DNA of 64,000 nt from Paenibacillus sp. BIHB 4019 (GCF_002741035.1 NZ_CP016808.1:1832501-1896500); one strand, 5' to 3'; shown: positions 53,701 to 63,185, counted from the first letter of the stretch. Program-made: numbers and translations. The notes: generated from the sequence alone by a model not told the origin.

Positions 53701-55941
53701 ATGAACAAGCACAAAATCAAGCCCGCCAAGCCGTCCTTAAGACGCAAGCTTTCCGCGTTTTCTGAACGGTTTTTCCCTAGACTCCGCCAGCGTCCAAGCT
53801 TGAACCGAAACCGGCGCGCACAAGCGGCCCCAGCATCCGCACATCAGGCATCCCGTCATCAGACGTCCCAGCATCAGGTACCCGGAATGGTTCAGCACCC
53901 TACAGCCTTTTATCGATTTAAAAAATGGGCAGGGCGGCTCGCCGCGCTGTTTCTGCTGCTGACCGCCTGCTTTGTCGGCGCTCTGCTGTATTTAAGCATG
54001 CAGTCGCTGCCTGCGGCATCCATTAGCCAAACCTCCCAAATGCTCGACCTGCATGGCCAGGTTATCGATACATTCCATACGGGCGAAAATCGCCGTTCCG
54101 TCCCGCTCGATCAAATATCCCCCAATCTGGTGAAGGCGACCATTGCAATTGAAGACAGGCGCTTCTACGACCACCCTGGCTTCGACATCAAAGGGCTGGG
54201 GCGCGCCATCGTGGCGAATACCGTTTCGTTATCAGCCAAGCAAGGGGCCAGCACGCTGACGCAGCAGCTCGCCCGCAATTTGTATTTGACACATGAGAAA
54301 ACGTGGCAGCGCAAATTCAAGGAAGCGATCTACACGATGCAGCTGGAGATGCATTATTCCAAGGACGAAATTTTGGGCCTCTATTTGAACCAAATCTATT
54401 ACGGGCATGGCGCTTATGGCATTGAGGCGGCAGCTTCGCTCTATTTTAATAAGAAAGCATCGGAATTGACGCTTGCCGAAAGCGCCATGCTGGCCGGCAT
54501 TCCGAAGGGTCCCAAATACTATTCCCCATACATGGATATGAAAAACGCCAAGGACAGGCAGCTTACCATTTTGTCCATTATGGCGGAGGATGGTGTGATC
54601 TCGAAGACGGAAGCGGGTAAGGCATATGAAGAGGTGCTGCAATTCCAGCCGCTCGGAGCTGGCAACCAGACCGGATTCGCGCCGTATTTTCGCGATTATG
54701 TGAAATATTTAGCCGTGGACAAGCTCGGCATCAACGAGCAGCTGCTGAACGAAGGCGGCATTACGATTTATACAACCCTTGATCCTGTGGCGCAAAATGC
54801 TGCCGAAGCCGCTGTCGACAAGGAACTGGCGGACAGTGACGGTCAGCAAGCAGCGCTCATTTCGCTTGATCCGCGCAATGGCTACATTAAAGCTATGGTT
54901 GGCGGGCGGGATTACAAGAACAATCAATTTAACCGCGTATTTGCGGATACACGCCAGCCCGGCTCTTCTTTCAAGCCGATTGTTTATTTAACCGCGCTCC
55001 AAGACGGGCTGTTGACGCCCATTTCACGCTTCAAAAGCGAGCCGACCTCCTTTATCTATGATGAGGGACGCAAAGTGTATAAGCCGAGCAATTACAATGA
55101 CAAGTACACCAATGACTTTATTACGATGCGGCAGGCGATTGCCAGCTCCGATAACATTTACGCTGTAGATACGATTATGGCGGTCGGCGCAGACAAAGTC
55201 ATTGAGACGGCGCGCAAGCTGGGCATAACCAGCCCGATGAGCCCGCTGCCATCGCTTGCGCTAGGCACCTTCCCGGTCAGCCCCTACCAGATGGCTTCGG
55301 CTTTCGCTGTGCTGGCGAACGGCGGCAAACGGGTTGAGCCGATCGCTATTACAAAAATAGAGGATCGCAGCGGACACATCTTATATGAAGCGAAGCAACA
55401 AGCCGAGCAGGTTGTCGATCCCGCAAATGCATTCGTATTGACCAGCCTGATGGAGAGCGTCTTCGATACCGGAGGGACAGGAAATCGCGTAGCTGCCATG
55501 ATTAAACGGCCTGTCGCTGGCAAAACGGGCACGACCGCTAATGATGCTTGGCTCGTTGGCTATACGCCAGAGCTGGCTACAGCAGTCTGGACGGGCTTTG
55601 ACAAAGGCCGCAAGCTGACCGTAGCCGAAGCGCACCGCGCAGCGCCGATTTTCGCCGCCTATACCGAGCAGGCGCTGTCGGCGGTTCCGCCGAAAATTTT
55701 TCCGATACCGGAGGATGTCGTCAGCGTCTACGTCGATCCCGCCAGCGGCAAGCTGGCAGAAGCTACCTGCTCGGCGAAGCAGCTCGAATATTTCGTCAAA
55801 GGCACAGAACCTGTCGAAGTATGCGGCGAAGCATCGGGAGAGCCCGGGGACACCTCCGTTCAGGGAACAGGAGAGAGCAAAGCTGCCGAGGAGCGAAAAT
55901 CATGGTGGAATGATTTGAAGCGCTGGTGGCAGCACGACTAA
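53701..55941 (+). CDS. Class A penicillin-binding protein (PBP1/PbpG-like)
   Basis: A 746-residue bifunctional peptidoglycan synthase: basic cytoplasmic N-terminus (about 75 residues), one transmembrane segment (LAALFLLLTACFVGALLYL), a GT51 glycosyltransferase domain (AIEDRRFYDHPGFD; GASTLTQQLARNLYL) and a transpeptidase domain. The transpeptidase active-site motifs are SSFK (QPGSSFKPI), SSDN and KTGTT. The position beside speE suggests the B. subtilis pbpG orthologue, which is sporulation-linked. The ATG at 53701 has GGGAG 8 bases upstream; an in-frame ATG ten codons earlier does not. Confidence 0.94.
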   Translation: MNKHKIKPAKPSLRRKLSAFSERFFPRLRQRPSLNRNRRAQAAPASAHQASRHQTSQHQVPGMVQHPTAFYRFKKWAGRLAALFLLLTACFVGALLYLSMQSLPAASISQTSQMLDLHGQVIDTFHTGENRRSVPLDQISPNLVKATIAIEDRRFYDHPGFDIKGLGRAIVANTVSLSAKQGASTLTQQLARNLYLTHEKTWQRKFKEAIYTMQLEMHYSKDEILGLYLNQIYYGHGAYGIEAAASLYFNKKASELTLAESAMLAGIPKGPKYYSPYMDMKNAKDRQLTILSIMAEDGVISKTEAGKAYEEVLQFQPLGAGNQTGFAPYFRDYVKYLAVDKLGINEQLLNEGGITIYTTLDPVAQNAAEAAVDKELADSDGQQAALISLDPRNGYIKAMVGGRDYKNNQFNRVFADTRQPGSSFKPIVYLTALQDGLLTPISRFKSEPTSFIYDEGRKVYKPSNYNDKYTNDFITMRQAIASSDNIYAVDTIMAVGADKVIETARKLGITSPMSPLPSLALGTFPVSPYQMASAFAVLANGGKRVEPIAITKIEDRSGHILYEAKQQAEQVVDPANAFVLTSLMESVFDTGGTGNRVAAMIKRPVAGKTGTTANDAWLVGYTPELATAVWTGFDKGRKLTVAEAHRAAPIFAAYTEQALSAVPPKIFPIPEDVVSVYVDPASGKLAEATCSAKQLEYFVKGTEPVEVCGEASGEPGDTSVQGTGESKAAEERKSWWNDLKRWWQHD

Positions 55942-56010
55942 TACAAAAACCTAAAAGTAAAGGCACTTCCCCTAATTTTGTCGGAAATTTGATCAAATCG
56001 TGAATTTTCT

Positions 56011-56040
56011 TTGAACATTTCGCATAAAGTGTGTTATAAT
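56011..56040 (+). promoter_or_regulatory. Promoter of the small membrane protein gene
   Basis: TTGAAC, 18-bp spacer, TATAAT. A small AGTGC…GCACT hairpin lies in the 5' UTR just downstream. Confidence 0.65.
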
Positions 56041-56080
56041 GAGTGCAAGAAAGCACTTACAAGTAAACGGGGTGTTTATA

Positions 56081-56356
56081 ATGACAACGAAAACAGCAAC
56101 AATCAGCGACGTTAAATCTGCAACTGCAGCTAGTGTGAAACGTTTAGTAACCGCAATGACCATCATCGCTTGGACCGTTCTCTCTGTAGGCGTAGTCCTT
56201 TGCTTAATAAATCTCAGCCACTTCAGCGATAAGAACGTATGGCTTATGGTCGGGCTTGGATTTATGGTAGGCAGCGTATTTATCTACACCATTGGCACTG
56301 CTATTGGCCTTGTGCATGCAAGACGGGCCCAGCAGGCTGAAGAAGAGCAGAAGTAA
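56081..56356 (+). CDS. Small two-span membrane protein, unknown
   Basis: A 91-residue protein with a polar Thr/Ala/Lys-rich N-terminus (MTTKTATISDVKSATAAS), two membrane segments (IIAWTVLSVGVVLCLINL; LMVGLGFMVGSVFIYTIGTA) and a charged tail ARRAQQAEEEQK. I do not recognise the family. GGGGTG lies 6 bases before the ATG. A good promoter and terminator show it is a stand-alone gene. Confidence 0.75.
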   Translation: MTTKTATISDVKSATAASVKRLVTAMTIIAWTVLSVGVVLCLINLSHFSDKNVWLMVGLGFMVGSVFIYTIGTAIGLVHARRAQQAEEEQK

Positions 56357-56395
56357 CCGTGCTGGAGCAGCACAGCTATTGAGAACGTACAATTT

Positions 56396-56438
56396 AAAGC
56401 CTCACCGTCGATTTGACAGTGGGGCTTTTTATTTTTTT
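56396..56438 (+). terminator. Terminator of the small membrane protein gene
   Basis: AAAGCCTCAC…GTGGGGCTTT followed by TTATTTTTTT. Confidence 0.85.
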
Positions 56439-56507
56439 CAACCTATATAATGCAGCCACAATTATGACGATATGATTCATGCAGCAGGACAAGCCTTAGC
56501 CCGCGCA

Positions 56508-56544
56508 AACCGCCAAAGGACGGCGACAGCCGCTTCACCTTTGA
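56508..56544. repeat. Half copy of the 97-bp repeat family (inverted)
   Basis: Read on the minus strand it is CAAAGGTGAAGCGGCTGTCGCC then GTCCTTTGGCGG, matching the first arm and loop of the 4657 copy, including its GTCCTTTG loop. The second, AT-rich hairpin is missing. Confidence 0.7.
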
Positions 56545-56709
56545 TAAAGTCGGAGCTTTTTTGAGATCCAGTGAATGACAATTGTCGAACTGGTGAACTT
56601 TCTATTACGAAAAAAAGACGAATTGTTGACGTAATTGTTAAGTCAGCAGTTATTCTCCGTAACTTCTGCTAATGTTAAGGCTAAGAGTATATCCAAGGAG
56701 TTGAACCAT

Positions 56710-57711
56710 TTGAGACGTTATATTCGTGTATTGACACCCCTGCTCATCATGCTGATGGCCGTTCTTCTCTCTGGCTGCGGCGAGCAGTATCTGGTGCTCG
56801 ATCCAAAAGGGCCAATTGGCGAAAGCCAGAAGGATTTGATTTATTTTTCAACGATCCTCTGTCTGGTTATTGTCGTGCCCGTTCTGATCTTGACCGGCTA
56901 CATCGTATGGCGCTACCGCGACAAAAAAGGCAACAACGCTCCCTACCAGCCGAACTGGAATCACAGCACGAAGCTGGAGATTATTTGGTGGAGTATTCCA
57001 ATTGTAGTTATCGCTATTCTGGCAATCGTAACGGTCAAGTATTCGTATGAGCTGGAGCCATCCAAGCCGATTGCTTCTGCGAAAGCACCGATAACGATTG
57101 AAGTGACCTCGCTGGATTGGAAATGGCTGTTTACGTACCCGGAAGAGGGCATATCTACAGTCAACTACCTTCAAATTCCAGAGGGCACTCCGATTCAGTT
57201 CAGACTGACTTCTGATACGGCGATGAATTCGTTCTGGATTCCGCAGCTGGGCGGCCAAATTTATACGATGTCCGGCATGGCGATGACGCTTTATCTGCAA
57301 GCAGATGAGATTGGCAATTATTACGGCTCGGGCGCCAACTTCACTGGGGAGCATTTTGCCCAAATGACTTTTAATGTGAAGGCAACTTCCGAGGATGATT
57401 ATAAAGCGTGGGTTCAAGAGGTGAAGACAACCGCTCCGGCGCTGACACAAGAAGGCTTTGAGAAGCTTACTGAGCCAAGCGTTGAGACGGTGCAATCGTT
57501 CTCCTCCTTCCCTGAAGGACTGTTCCAGAAAGTCGTGATGCAATACATTGGCGAAGGCGGCTCTGCCCATCATCATGGCGGCTCCACAGCTACAGAAGAA
57601 GACACCAGCAAGGATCACGACATGGATATGAGTGATATGGACATGAAAGATATGGACGGCATGGATATGAATCATGACCAACAATCTTCAACGAACGAGC
57701 ATTCACACTAA
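56710..57711 (+). CDS. qoxA: Cytochrome aa3 quinol oxidase subunit II
   Basis: A 333-residue lipoprotein subunit: signal peptide with lipobox LLSGC, two membrane segments, then a cupredoxin domain (VEVTSLDWKWLFTYPEEG; MNSFWIPQLGGQIY). The CuA cysteines and histidines are absent (GEHFAQMTF at the site), which marks a quinol oxidase rather than a cytochrome c oxidase. The C-terminus is a Met/Asp/His-rich tail. The start is TTG, with AAGGAG 9 bases upstream. Confidence 0.95.
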   Translation: MRRYIRVLTPLLIMLMAVLLSGCGEQYLVLDPKGPIGESQKDLIYFSTILCLVIVVPVLILTGYIVWRYRDKKGNNAPYQPNWNHSTKLEIIWWSIPIVVIAILAIVTVKYSYELEPSKPIASAKAPITIEVTSLDWKWLFTYPEEGISTVNYLQIPEGTPIQFRLTSDTAMNSFWIPQLGGQIYTMSGMAMTLYLQADEIGNYYGSGANFTGEHFAQMTFNVKATSEDDYKAWVQEVKTTAPALTQEGFEKLTEPSVETVQSFSSFPEGLFQKVVMQYIGEGGSAHHHGGSTATEEDTSKDHDMDMSDMDMKDMDGMDMNHDQQSSTNEHSH

Positions 57712-57735
57712 ACACAAGACGAAAGGAGACGCCGC

Positions 57736-59709
57736 ATGTTTCAGAATCTAATCGATTTCTTGCTCAATGATTTTTTCATCACTGGCGACCCGCTCATACT
57801 TGGAGCACAGGTATCCATCGGCTTGTCCATGGTTGCCGTCGTTTTCGCCCTATCGTATTTCAAAAAATGGCGCTGGCTATGGACAGAATGGCTGACCACC
57901 GTCGATCATAAACGGATCGGCATTATGTATATTATCGCGTCGATTCTCATGCTTTTCCGTGGTGGCGTCGATGCCCTGCTGATGCGGGTGCAGCTCGCTG
58001 TGCCGCAGGTAGAGTTCCTCCACGCCGATCACTATAATGCGATCTTTACAACGCACGGCGTTATTATGATTTTATTTATGGCGATGCCGCTTATGTTCGG
58101 CTTATTCAATATCGTTGTGCCGCTGCAAATCGGCGCGCGCGACGTCGCCTACCCGTTCCTGAACTCGCTCAGCTTTTGGATGTTTTTCTTTGGCGCCATG
58201 CTGTTTAACGTTTCCTTCGTTATCGGCGGTTCGCCGGATGCAGGCTGGCTGGCCTATCCACCGCTTTCCGAACTTTCAGGAAGTCCGGGTCTAGGACAAG
58301 ATTTCTATATTTGGGGCATTCAGATTTCCGGTATTGGTTCCTTAGCCACCGGTATTAACTTTGTCGTAACGATTTTGAAAATGCGCGCACCAGGCATGAA
58401 GCTGATGAAAATGCCGATGTTTGTATGGTCCGTACTTTCCTCGTGTATTACAATTATGTTCGCATTCCCAATCTTGACCGTTACATTGTTCCTGCTGTTT
58501 ATTGACCGCTACTTCGGCGCTCACTTCTTTACGCTCGATGGCGGCGGCAACCCGATGATGTATATCAACCTCATCTGGATGTGGGGACATCCTGAAGTAT
58601 ATATTGTTATTTTGCCGGCATTCGGTATTTTCTCCGAAGTCGTATCGGCTTTCTCGAAGAAAAAGCTGTTCGGTTACAAATCCATGGTATTCGCCCTGAT
58701 GTCGATTAGCTTCTTCTCGTTCTTTACATGGGCGCATCACTTCTTCACCATGGGTTCCGGCGCGAACGTCAATGCTTTCTTCGCCGTAACGACGATGCTG
58801 ATTGCTATACCTACAGGGGTTAAAGTATTTAACTGGCTGTTTACGATGTACCGAGGCAAGCTGACGTTCCCAACGCCGATGCTTTGGACGATCGCCTTTA
58901 TTCCTTGCTTTATCGTCGGCGGTATGACCGGGGTTATGCTCTCTGTCGCACCTGCTGACTTCCAGTTCCACAACAGTTACTTCCTGATTGCCCACTTCCA
59001 CCAAGTGCTGATCGGGGGCGTCGTATTCGGTTACTTCGCCGGACTTTACTACTGGTGGCCTAAGATGTTCGGCTTCAAGCTGCATGAAGGCCTTGGAAAA
59101 TGGGCATTCTGGCTGTGGAACATCGGCTTCTACGTTTGTTTCATGCCGCAGTACGCGCTTGGCTTGATGGGGATGACCCGTCGTTTCAACGAATACAACT
59201 TTGATATGGGCTGGCAGCCGCTTAACGTCGTCTCTACTGTCGGCGCGTTTATTATGGGTCTGGCGTTCCTGTTCCAAGTATGGCAAATCGCGCACAGCAT
59301 CAAGTTTTACAAAAAAGAGCCAACCGGCGATTCATGGGATGGCCGCACGCTGGAATGGTCGATTCCATCTCCTGCACCGCTTTATAACTTTGCAAGAGTT
59401 CCGGTTGTAGACAGCGAGGATGCTTGGTGGGAAGAGAAGCAGCGCTTGGCAAATGGCGGAAAGCCTAAGCCGCTTGCTCCACTTGAACCGATTCATATGC
59501 CGAAAAACTCTGCCATTCCATTTTTGATTTCCGTTTCCTTCTTCGTTATGGGCTTCGGGTTCGTCTGGGATTGGAAATGGATGATTATACCTGGCGCAAT
59601 CGGCGTTGCCATTTGCATGCTGGCGCGTTCCTTCAGCTACGATACCGACTACTACATTCCTGTAGATGAGATCGAGCGGACGGAAGCCGCATTAGGAGGG
59701 ACAAAATAA
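57736..59709 (+). CDS. qoxB: Cytochrome aa3 quinol oxidase subunit I
   Basis: A 657-residue haem-copper oxidase catalytic subunit with about 14–15 membrane spans. Haem/CuB ligands are seen in TTHGVIMILFMAMPL, the cross-linked His-Tyr region WMWGHPEVYIVILPAFG, the histidine pair WAHHFFTMG and the C-terminal ligands IAHFHQVLIGG. It oxidises quinol, reduces oxygen and pumps protons. It is 24 bp after qoxA and its stop overlaps the qoxC start. Confidence 0.97.
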   Translation: MFQNLIDFLLNDFFITGDPLILGAQVSIGLSMVAVVFALSYFKKWRWLWTEWLTTVDHKRIGIMYIIASILMLFRGGVDALLMRVQLAVPQVEFLHADHYNAIFTTHGVIMILFMAMPLMFGLFNIVVPLQIGARDVAYPFLNSLSFWMFFFGAMLFNVSFVIGGSPDAGWLAYPPLSELSGSPGLGQDFYIWGIQISGIGSLATGINFVVTILKMRAPGMKLMKMPMFVWSVLSSCITIMFAFPILTVTLFLLFIDRYFGAHFFTLDGGGNPMMYINLIWMWGHPEVYIVILPAFGIFSEVVSAFSKKKLFGYKSMVFALMSISFFSFFTWAHHFFTMGSGANVNAFFAVTTMLIAIPTGVKVFNWLFTMYRGKLTFPTPMLWTIAFIPCFIVGGMTGVMLSVAPADFQFHNSYFLIAHFHQVLIGGVVFGYFAGLYYWWPKMFGFKLHEGLGKWAFWLWNIGFYVCFMPQYALGLMGMTRRFNEYNFDMGWQPLNVVSTVGAFIMGLAFLFQVWQIAHSIKFYKKEPTGDSWDGRTLEWSIPSPAPLYNFARVPVVDSEDAWWEEKQRLANGGKPKPLAPLEPIHMPKNSAIPFLISVSFFVMGFGFVWDWKWMIIPGAIGVAICMLARSFSYDTDYYIPVDEIERTEAALGGTK

Positions 59710-60341
59710 TGGCACAAGCAGTAACCGGTCATGATAAGCACGGCCATGGCGGCCACGGTCATCATGACGAGCACCATGAGCATGAACATGAATCACTGAA
59801 AACATTCGGCTTCTGGATGTTTCTGATTACCGACGTTATTTTGTTCGGTACGTTATTTGCAACATTTGTCGTACTTCGACTCAGCACGGATGGCGGCCCT
59901 ACGGCCGATGAAATGTTCAAGATGCCTGGCGTTATCGCCGAGACGTTCATCTTGCTTACAAGCAGCTTTACAAGCGGTATCGCTGTGCTTCAAATGCACA
60001 GAGGCAATAAGAAAGGCCTTATTGGCTGGCTCGCCGTTACCGCAGTTCTCGGTCTTGCCTTCATCTATTTGGAGGTCAGCGAGTTTATTGAGCTGGTACA
60101 CGAAGGCGTAACAATTGGCACTAGCGCTTACTGGTCTGCTTTCTTCACACTTGTCGGTACGCACGGTCTTCACGTATCGGTCGGTATCGTATGGATGACC
60201 GCGCTGATGATTCAATTGTACCGTCGCGGCATTACGCCAGTAACACAGCGCAAGGTTAATATTATTAGCTTGTACTGGCACTTTTTGGACGTCGTTTGGA
60301 TTTTCGTCCTTACGGTCGTCTATCTGATGGGGGTGATGTAG
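59709..60341 (+). CDS. qoxC: Cytochrome aa3 quinol oxidase subunit III
   Basis: A 210-residue membrane protein with five spans, of the CoxC/QoxC family (FGFWMFLITDVILFGTLFATFVVL; GTHGLHVSVGIVWM; YWHFLDVVWIFVLTVVYL). The N-terminal ~30 residues are unusually His-rich (GHDKHGHGGHGHHDEHHEHE). The start overlaps the qoxB stop (TAATG), with GGAGGG upstream. Confidence 0.95.
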   Translation: MAQAVTGHDKHGHGGHGHHDEHHEHEHESLKTFGFWMFLITDVILFGTLFATFVVLRLSTDGGPTADEMFKMPGVIAETFILLTSSFTSGIAVLQMHRGNKKGLIGWLAVTAVLGLAFIYLEVSEFIELVHEGVTIGTSAYWSAFFTLVGTHGLHVSVGIVWMTALMIQLYRRGITPVTQRKVNIISLYWHFLDVVWIFVLTVVYLMGVM

Positions 60342-60342
60342 C

Positions 60343-60666
60343 ATGGATAACCACAACTCGCATTCCCCGTCTCATGAATCACATGGTTCCATGAGGTCCT
60401 ATGTCATCGGGTTTGTATTGTCGATTATTTTGACGATTATCCCGATTGTCATCGTCATGAATGATATGCTGAGCAAGAAGCTGACGATAATCGTCATTCT
60501 GATTATGGCAGCCTTGCAATTCGTCGTTCAATTGTTCTTCTTCATGCATTTAAGAGACGAGGAAAAGCCGCGTTACAATACGATGGCACTTATATTCGGG
60601 CTCGTCATCTTGCTCACCATCGTTGCAGGCTCTATCTGGATTATGTCCTACAACGTTGTAGGTTAG
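60343..60666 (+). CDS. qoxD: Cytochrome aa3 quinol oxidase subunit IV
   Basis: A 107-residue subunit with three membrane segments, CyoD/QoxD family (YVIGFVLSIILTIIPIVIVM; LQFVVQLFFFMHL). It helps assemble CuB in the oxidase. The N-terminus (MDNHNSHSPSHESHGSM) is His/Ser-rich. It follows qoxC after one base. Confidence 0.94.
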   Translation: MDNHNSHSPSHESHGSMRSYVIGFVLSIILTIIPIVIVMNDMLSKKLTIIVILIMAALQFVVQLFFFMHLRDEEKPRYNTMALIFGLVILLTIVAGSIWIMSYNVVG

Positions 60667-60675
60667 CTTACGCAT

Positions 60676-60738
60676 AACAACAAGAACTCCCGATCGCGCT
60701 CCCTGAGTGCTGGCGGGGGTTCTTGTTGTTTCGCTTTA
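60676..60738 (+). terminator. qox operon terminator
   Basis: AACAACAAGAAC pairs with GTTCTTGTTGTT, extended by a CCC/GGG pairing, followed by a T-rich stretch. Confidence 0.85.
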
Positions 60739-60836
60739 TTTTCCAATAGCGCTATAGTACACTTGGAATAGCTTTTAGCCTGATTAGACAGCTGCTACGC
60801 TGTGTCTCTACATTCATTTTAGGAGGAACCCTTTAC

Positions 60837-61574
60837 ATGTTGAAAATGAAAAGCACCAAAAAAGCTTTTTCGCTGCTCCTGATTCTGGCAGCCATAATGC
60901 TTGTTCTATCCGCTTGCGGCGCAGGAAGCGGTACAGGCAGCAATTCCAGCTCAGGAGCCGCTGGATCGGCAGCTAACGTGTCCAGCGAGTCTTCGGCACC
61001 TGCTGCATCGGCTGAGCCTTCATCCAGCCCATCAGCCAATCTGCTTGACTCGGACAAGCATCCGGTCGTAACGATTCAGATGAGCAATGACACCGTCATT
61101 AAAGTTGAGCTGTACCCGGAAATTGCACCGAATACAGTTGACAATTTTATATCGCTCGTCCAAAAAGGCTATTATGACGGGTTGATTTTTCACCGTGTCA
61201 TTCAAGGATTTATGATTCAAGGCGGCGATCCGGATGGAACAGGCGCCGGCGGCCCTGGCTATTCGATTCCAGGGGAATTCACATCAAACGGCTTTCAAAA
61301 TGATTTGAAGCACACGCGCGGCGTGATCTCCATGGCGAGAACGGGCGAACCGAACTCCGCTGGCTCCCAATTTTTCATTATGGTAGCGGATGCGCCGACG
61401 CTTGATAACGAATATGCTTCCTTCGGCGCAGTTATTGAAGGCATGGATGCGGTTGATCAAATCGTCAACCAGCCGACTAACAGCCAGGACCGTCCGAATG
61501 AGCCGCTTTTGATGACGAAAGTGACTGTCGACTTGAAAGGCATGACGTTCGAGGAGCCAGAAAAAACAAAATAG
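60837..61574 (+). CDS. Cyclophilin-type peptidyl-prolyl isomerase lipoprotein
   Basis: A 245-residue lipoprotein: signal peptide with lipobox LSAC (about residue 26), a Ser/Gly/Ala-rich linker (to about 70), then a cyclophilin domain. The catalytic arginine is in FHRVIQGFMIQGGDPDGTG; AGSQFFIM and FGAVIEGMD are typical. It acts outside the membrane on secreted proteins. AGGAGG lies 10 bases before the ATG. Confidence 0.95.
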   Translation: MLKMKSTKKAFSLLLILAAIMLVLSACGAGSGTGSNSSSGAAGSAANVSSESSAPAASAEPSSSPSANLLDSDKHPVVTIQMSNDTVIKVELYPEIAPNTVDNFISLVQKGYYDGLIFHRVIQGFMIQGGDPDGTGAGGPGYSIPGEFTSNGFQNDLKHTRGVISMARTGEPNSAGSQFFIMVADAPTLDNEYASFGAVIEGMDAVDQIVNQPTNSQDRPNEPLLMTKVTVDLKGMTFEEPEKTK

Positions 61575-61613
61575 TTTTTGATTGGTGCATTGTATAATGT
61601 ATCTGCCTTGCAA

Positions 61614-61654
61614 CAAATAAAGAGGCTAGCGCTGTGCGCTAGCCTCTTTATTTG
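61614..61654. terminator. Bidirectional terminator between cyclophilin and lacI-like genes
   Basis: AAATAAAGAGGCTAGCG pairs with CGCTAGCCTCTTTATTT. It includes the stop and last codons of the LacI-family gene. Confidence 0.9.
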
Positions 61655-62612
61655 TGCCAACAGAGTCGCCTTCAACCAGCGTCACGTAAATCCGCTCGTT
61701 CTCGACCGGCTCTCCGGCTATGATTTTCAGGAGCTGCTCCGATGCAAGCGCTCCCCATTTATGTTTGGAATAATCAATCGTGGCCAGCTTTGGCTGCATA
61801 TACGAGGCCAGCTCCACGTTGTCAAAACCGATAATATGAATATGCTCGCCTACGACATAGTCTGTCTGGGATACATAGTTGTGCACGCCAATCGCCATTT
61901 CATCGTTCAAGCAAAAAACAGCAGCAGGCTCTGTGTATTCAGCCAATATTTTTTTAGCTGCTTCCTCGCCGGATTCCTTGCGGAAGCTGCCTTCAATTGC
62001 TTCAAACGTCAAATCATCGCAGCGCTCCACCGCCTGCTTGACCGCTTGCAGCCGCTGACCTGCGTCATAAGACTCTTCCGGCCCCATAATCGCATAGATT
62101 TTGCGAAAGCCCCGATCCAGCAGATGCTCCATCGCCAGTGTAGCTCCTGCCTTGTTATCAAGCAGCACTTGATTAATATTCGGGTGGTTCAGCTCGCGGT
62201 CGAGTACAACTACTTTATGACCCAGCTCCGCGTACCGCAGCAGCTCTGTGCTATCGAATGTGGCATCAAGCACAATTGCTCCGTCAATCATCCGCTCTGG
62301 AAGCATGCGATGCGAACGCTTGCCGCTGCATACAATCGTATCATAGCCTTTGCGGTGCAGCATTTCATTCACCCCTTGCAGCAAATCCCCATAAAAGGCC
62401 CCACTGAAGTCGGTCAAATATACGCCAATAATTTTAGTCTCGCGCGTCTTAAGCGTACGGGCAGCCGCGTTCGGCACGTAGTTCAACTCTTTGGCTATAG
62501 CTAAAATTTTGGCGCATGTCTCCGCTGTCACCTTCGGGCTGCCGTTCAGCGCGTAGGAAACCGTCGATATCGAGACACCAGCTTTCTTAGCGATATCTTT
62601 AATACTGACCAC
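61626..62612 (-). CDS. LacI-family transcriptional regulator
   Basis: A 328-residue regulator: N-terminal LacI helix-turn-helix (SIKDIAKKAGVSISTVSYALNG, hinge VTAETCAKILAIAKELNYVPN) and a periplasmic-binding-type sensor domain (FDNVELASYMQPKLATIDY). It may control the adjacent GH94-like gene. The start is GTG, with GGAGAG 6 bases upstream; an in-frame TTG nine codons earlier is less likely. The tandem repeat array begins just 23 bases upstream of the start. Confidence 0.93.
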   Translation of the reverse strand: MVSIKDIAKKAGVSISTVSYALNGSPKVTAETCAKILAIAKELNYVPNAAARTLKTRETKIIGVYLTDFSGAFYGDLLQGVNEMLHRKGYDTIVCSGKRSHRMLPERMIDGAIVLDATFDSTELLRYAELGHKVVVLDRELNHPNINQVLLDNKAGATLAMEHLLDRGFRKIYAIMGPEESYDAGQRLQAVKQAVERCDDLTFEAIEGSFRKESGEEAAKKILAEYTEPAAVFCLNDEMAIGVHNYVSQTDYVVGEHIHIIGFDNVELASYMQPKLATIDYSKHKWGALASEQLLKIIAGEPVENERIYVTLVEGDSVGTNKEASAQR

Positions 62613-62634
62613 TGCACTCTCTCCAATCTGTTGC

Positions 62635-63185
62635 TTCAAGCGTAAACGGCTTTAGCTACCTATGGTAGCAAAGCTCGTTTCGCGTAGAAATGTAAGCCTG
62701 ATAATATGAGGTTCTCCTTATTATTCTTAGATTTCAAGCGTAAACGGCTTTAGCTACCTATGGCAGCAAAGCTCGTTTCGCGTAGAAATGTAAGCCTAAT
62801 AATAAGAGGTTCTCCTTATTATCCTTAGATTTCAAGCGTAAACGGCTTTAGCTACCTATGGCAGCAAAGCTCGTTTCGCGTAGAAATGTAAGCCTAATAA
62901 TAAGAGGTTCTCCTTATTATCCTTAGATTTCAAGCGTAAACGGCTTTAGCTACCTATGGCAGCAAAGCTCGTTTCGCGTAGAAATGTAAGCCTAATAATA
63001 AGAGGTTCTCCTTATTATCCTTAGATTTCAAGCGTAAACGGCTTTAGCTACCTATGGTAGCAAAGCTCGTTTCGCGTAGAAATGTAAGCCTGATAATAAG
63101 AGGTTCTCCTTATTATCCTTAGATTTCAAGCGTAAACAGCTTTAGCTACCTTCAGCATTAAAGCTCATTTCGCGTAAAAATAGAA
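62635..63185. repeat. Tandem array of six 98-bp units
   Basis: Units begin with TTCAAGCGTAAACGG at 62635, 62733, 62831, 62929, 63027 and 63125, exactly 98 bases apart. The last unit is truncated and diverged. Each has a GTAAACGGCTTTAGCTACC/GGTAGCAAAGCTCGTTTC hairpin and an AT-rich AATAATAAGAGG/CCTTATTATC hairpin. No gene is supported. The rest of the 62613–63339 spacer (63186–63339) is AT-rich with nothing recognisable. Confidence 0.95.

Noticed and set aside
56582..56589. TTGTCGAA as a Spo0A box controlling the qox operon
   Set aside because: It is more than 120 bases from qoxA with no convincing promoter nearby, so a chance heptamer is likely.
58342..59295. A 317-codon open frame antisense to qoxB
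   Set aside because: His/Arg-rich composition reflects the reverse of membrane-helix codons, with no RBS or family motif.
62635..63185. Tandem repeats as a CRISPR array
   Set aside because: The whole 98-bp period is conserved, with no variable spacers between short repeats, and no cas genes are present.
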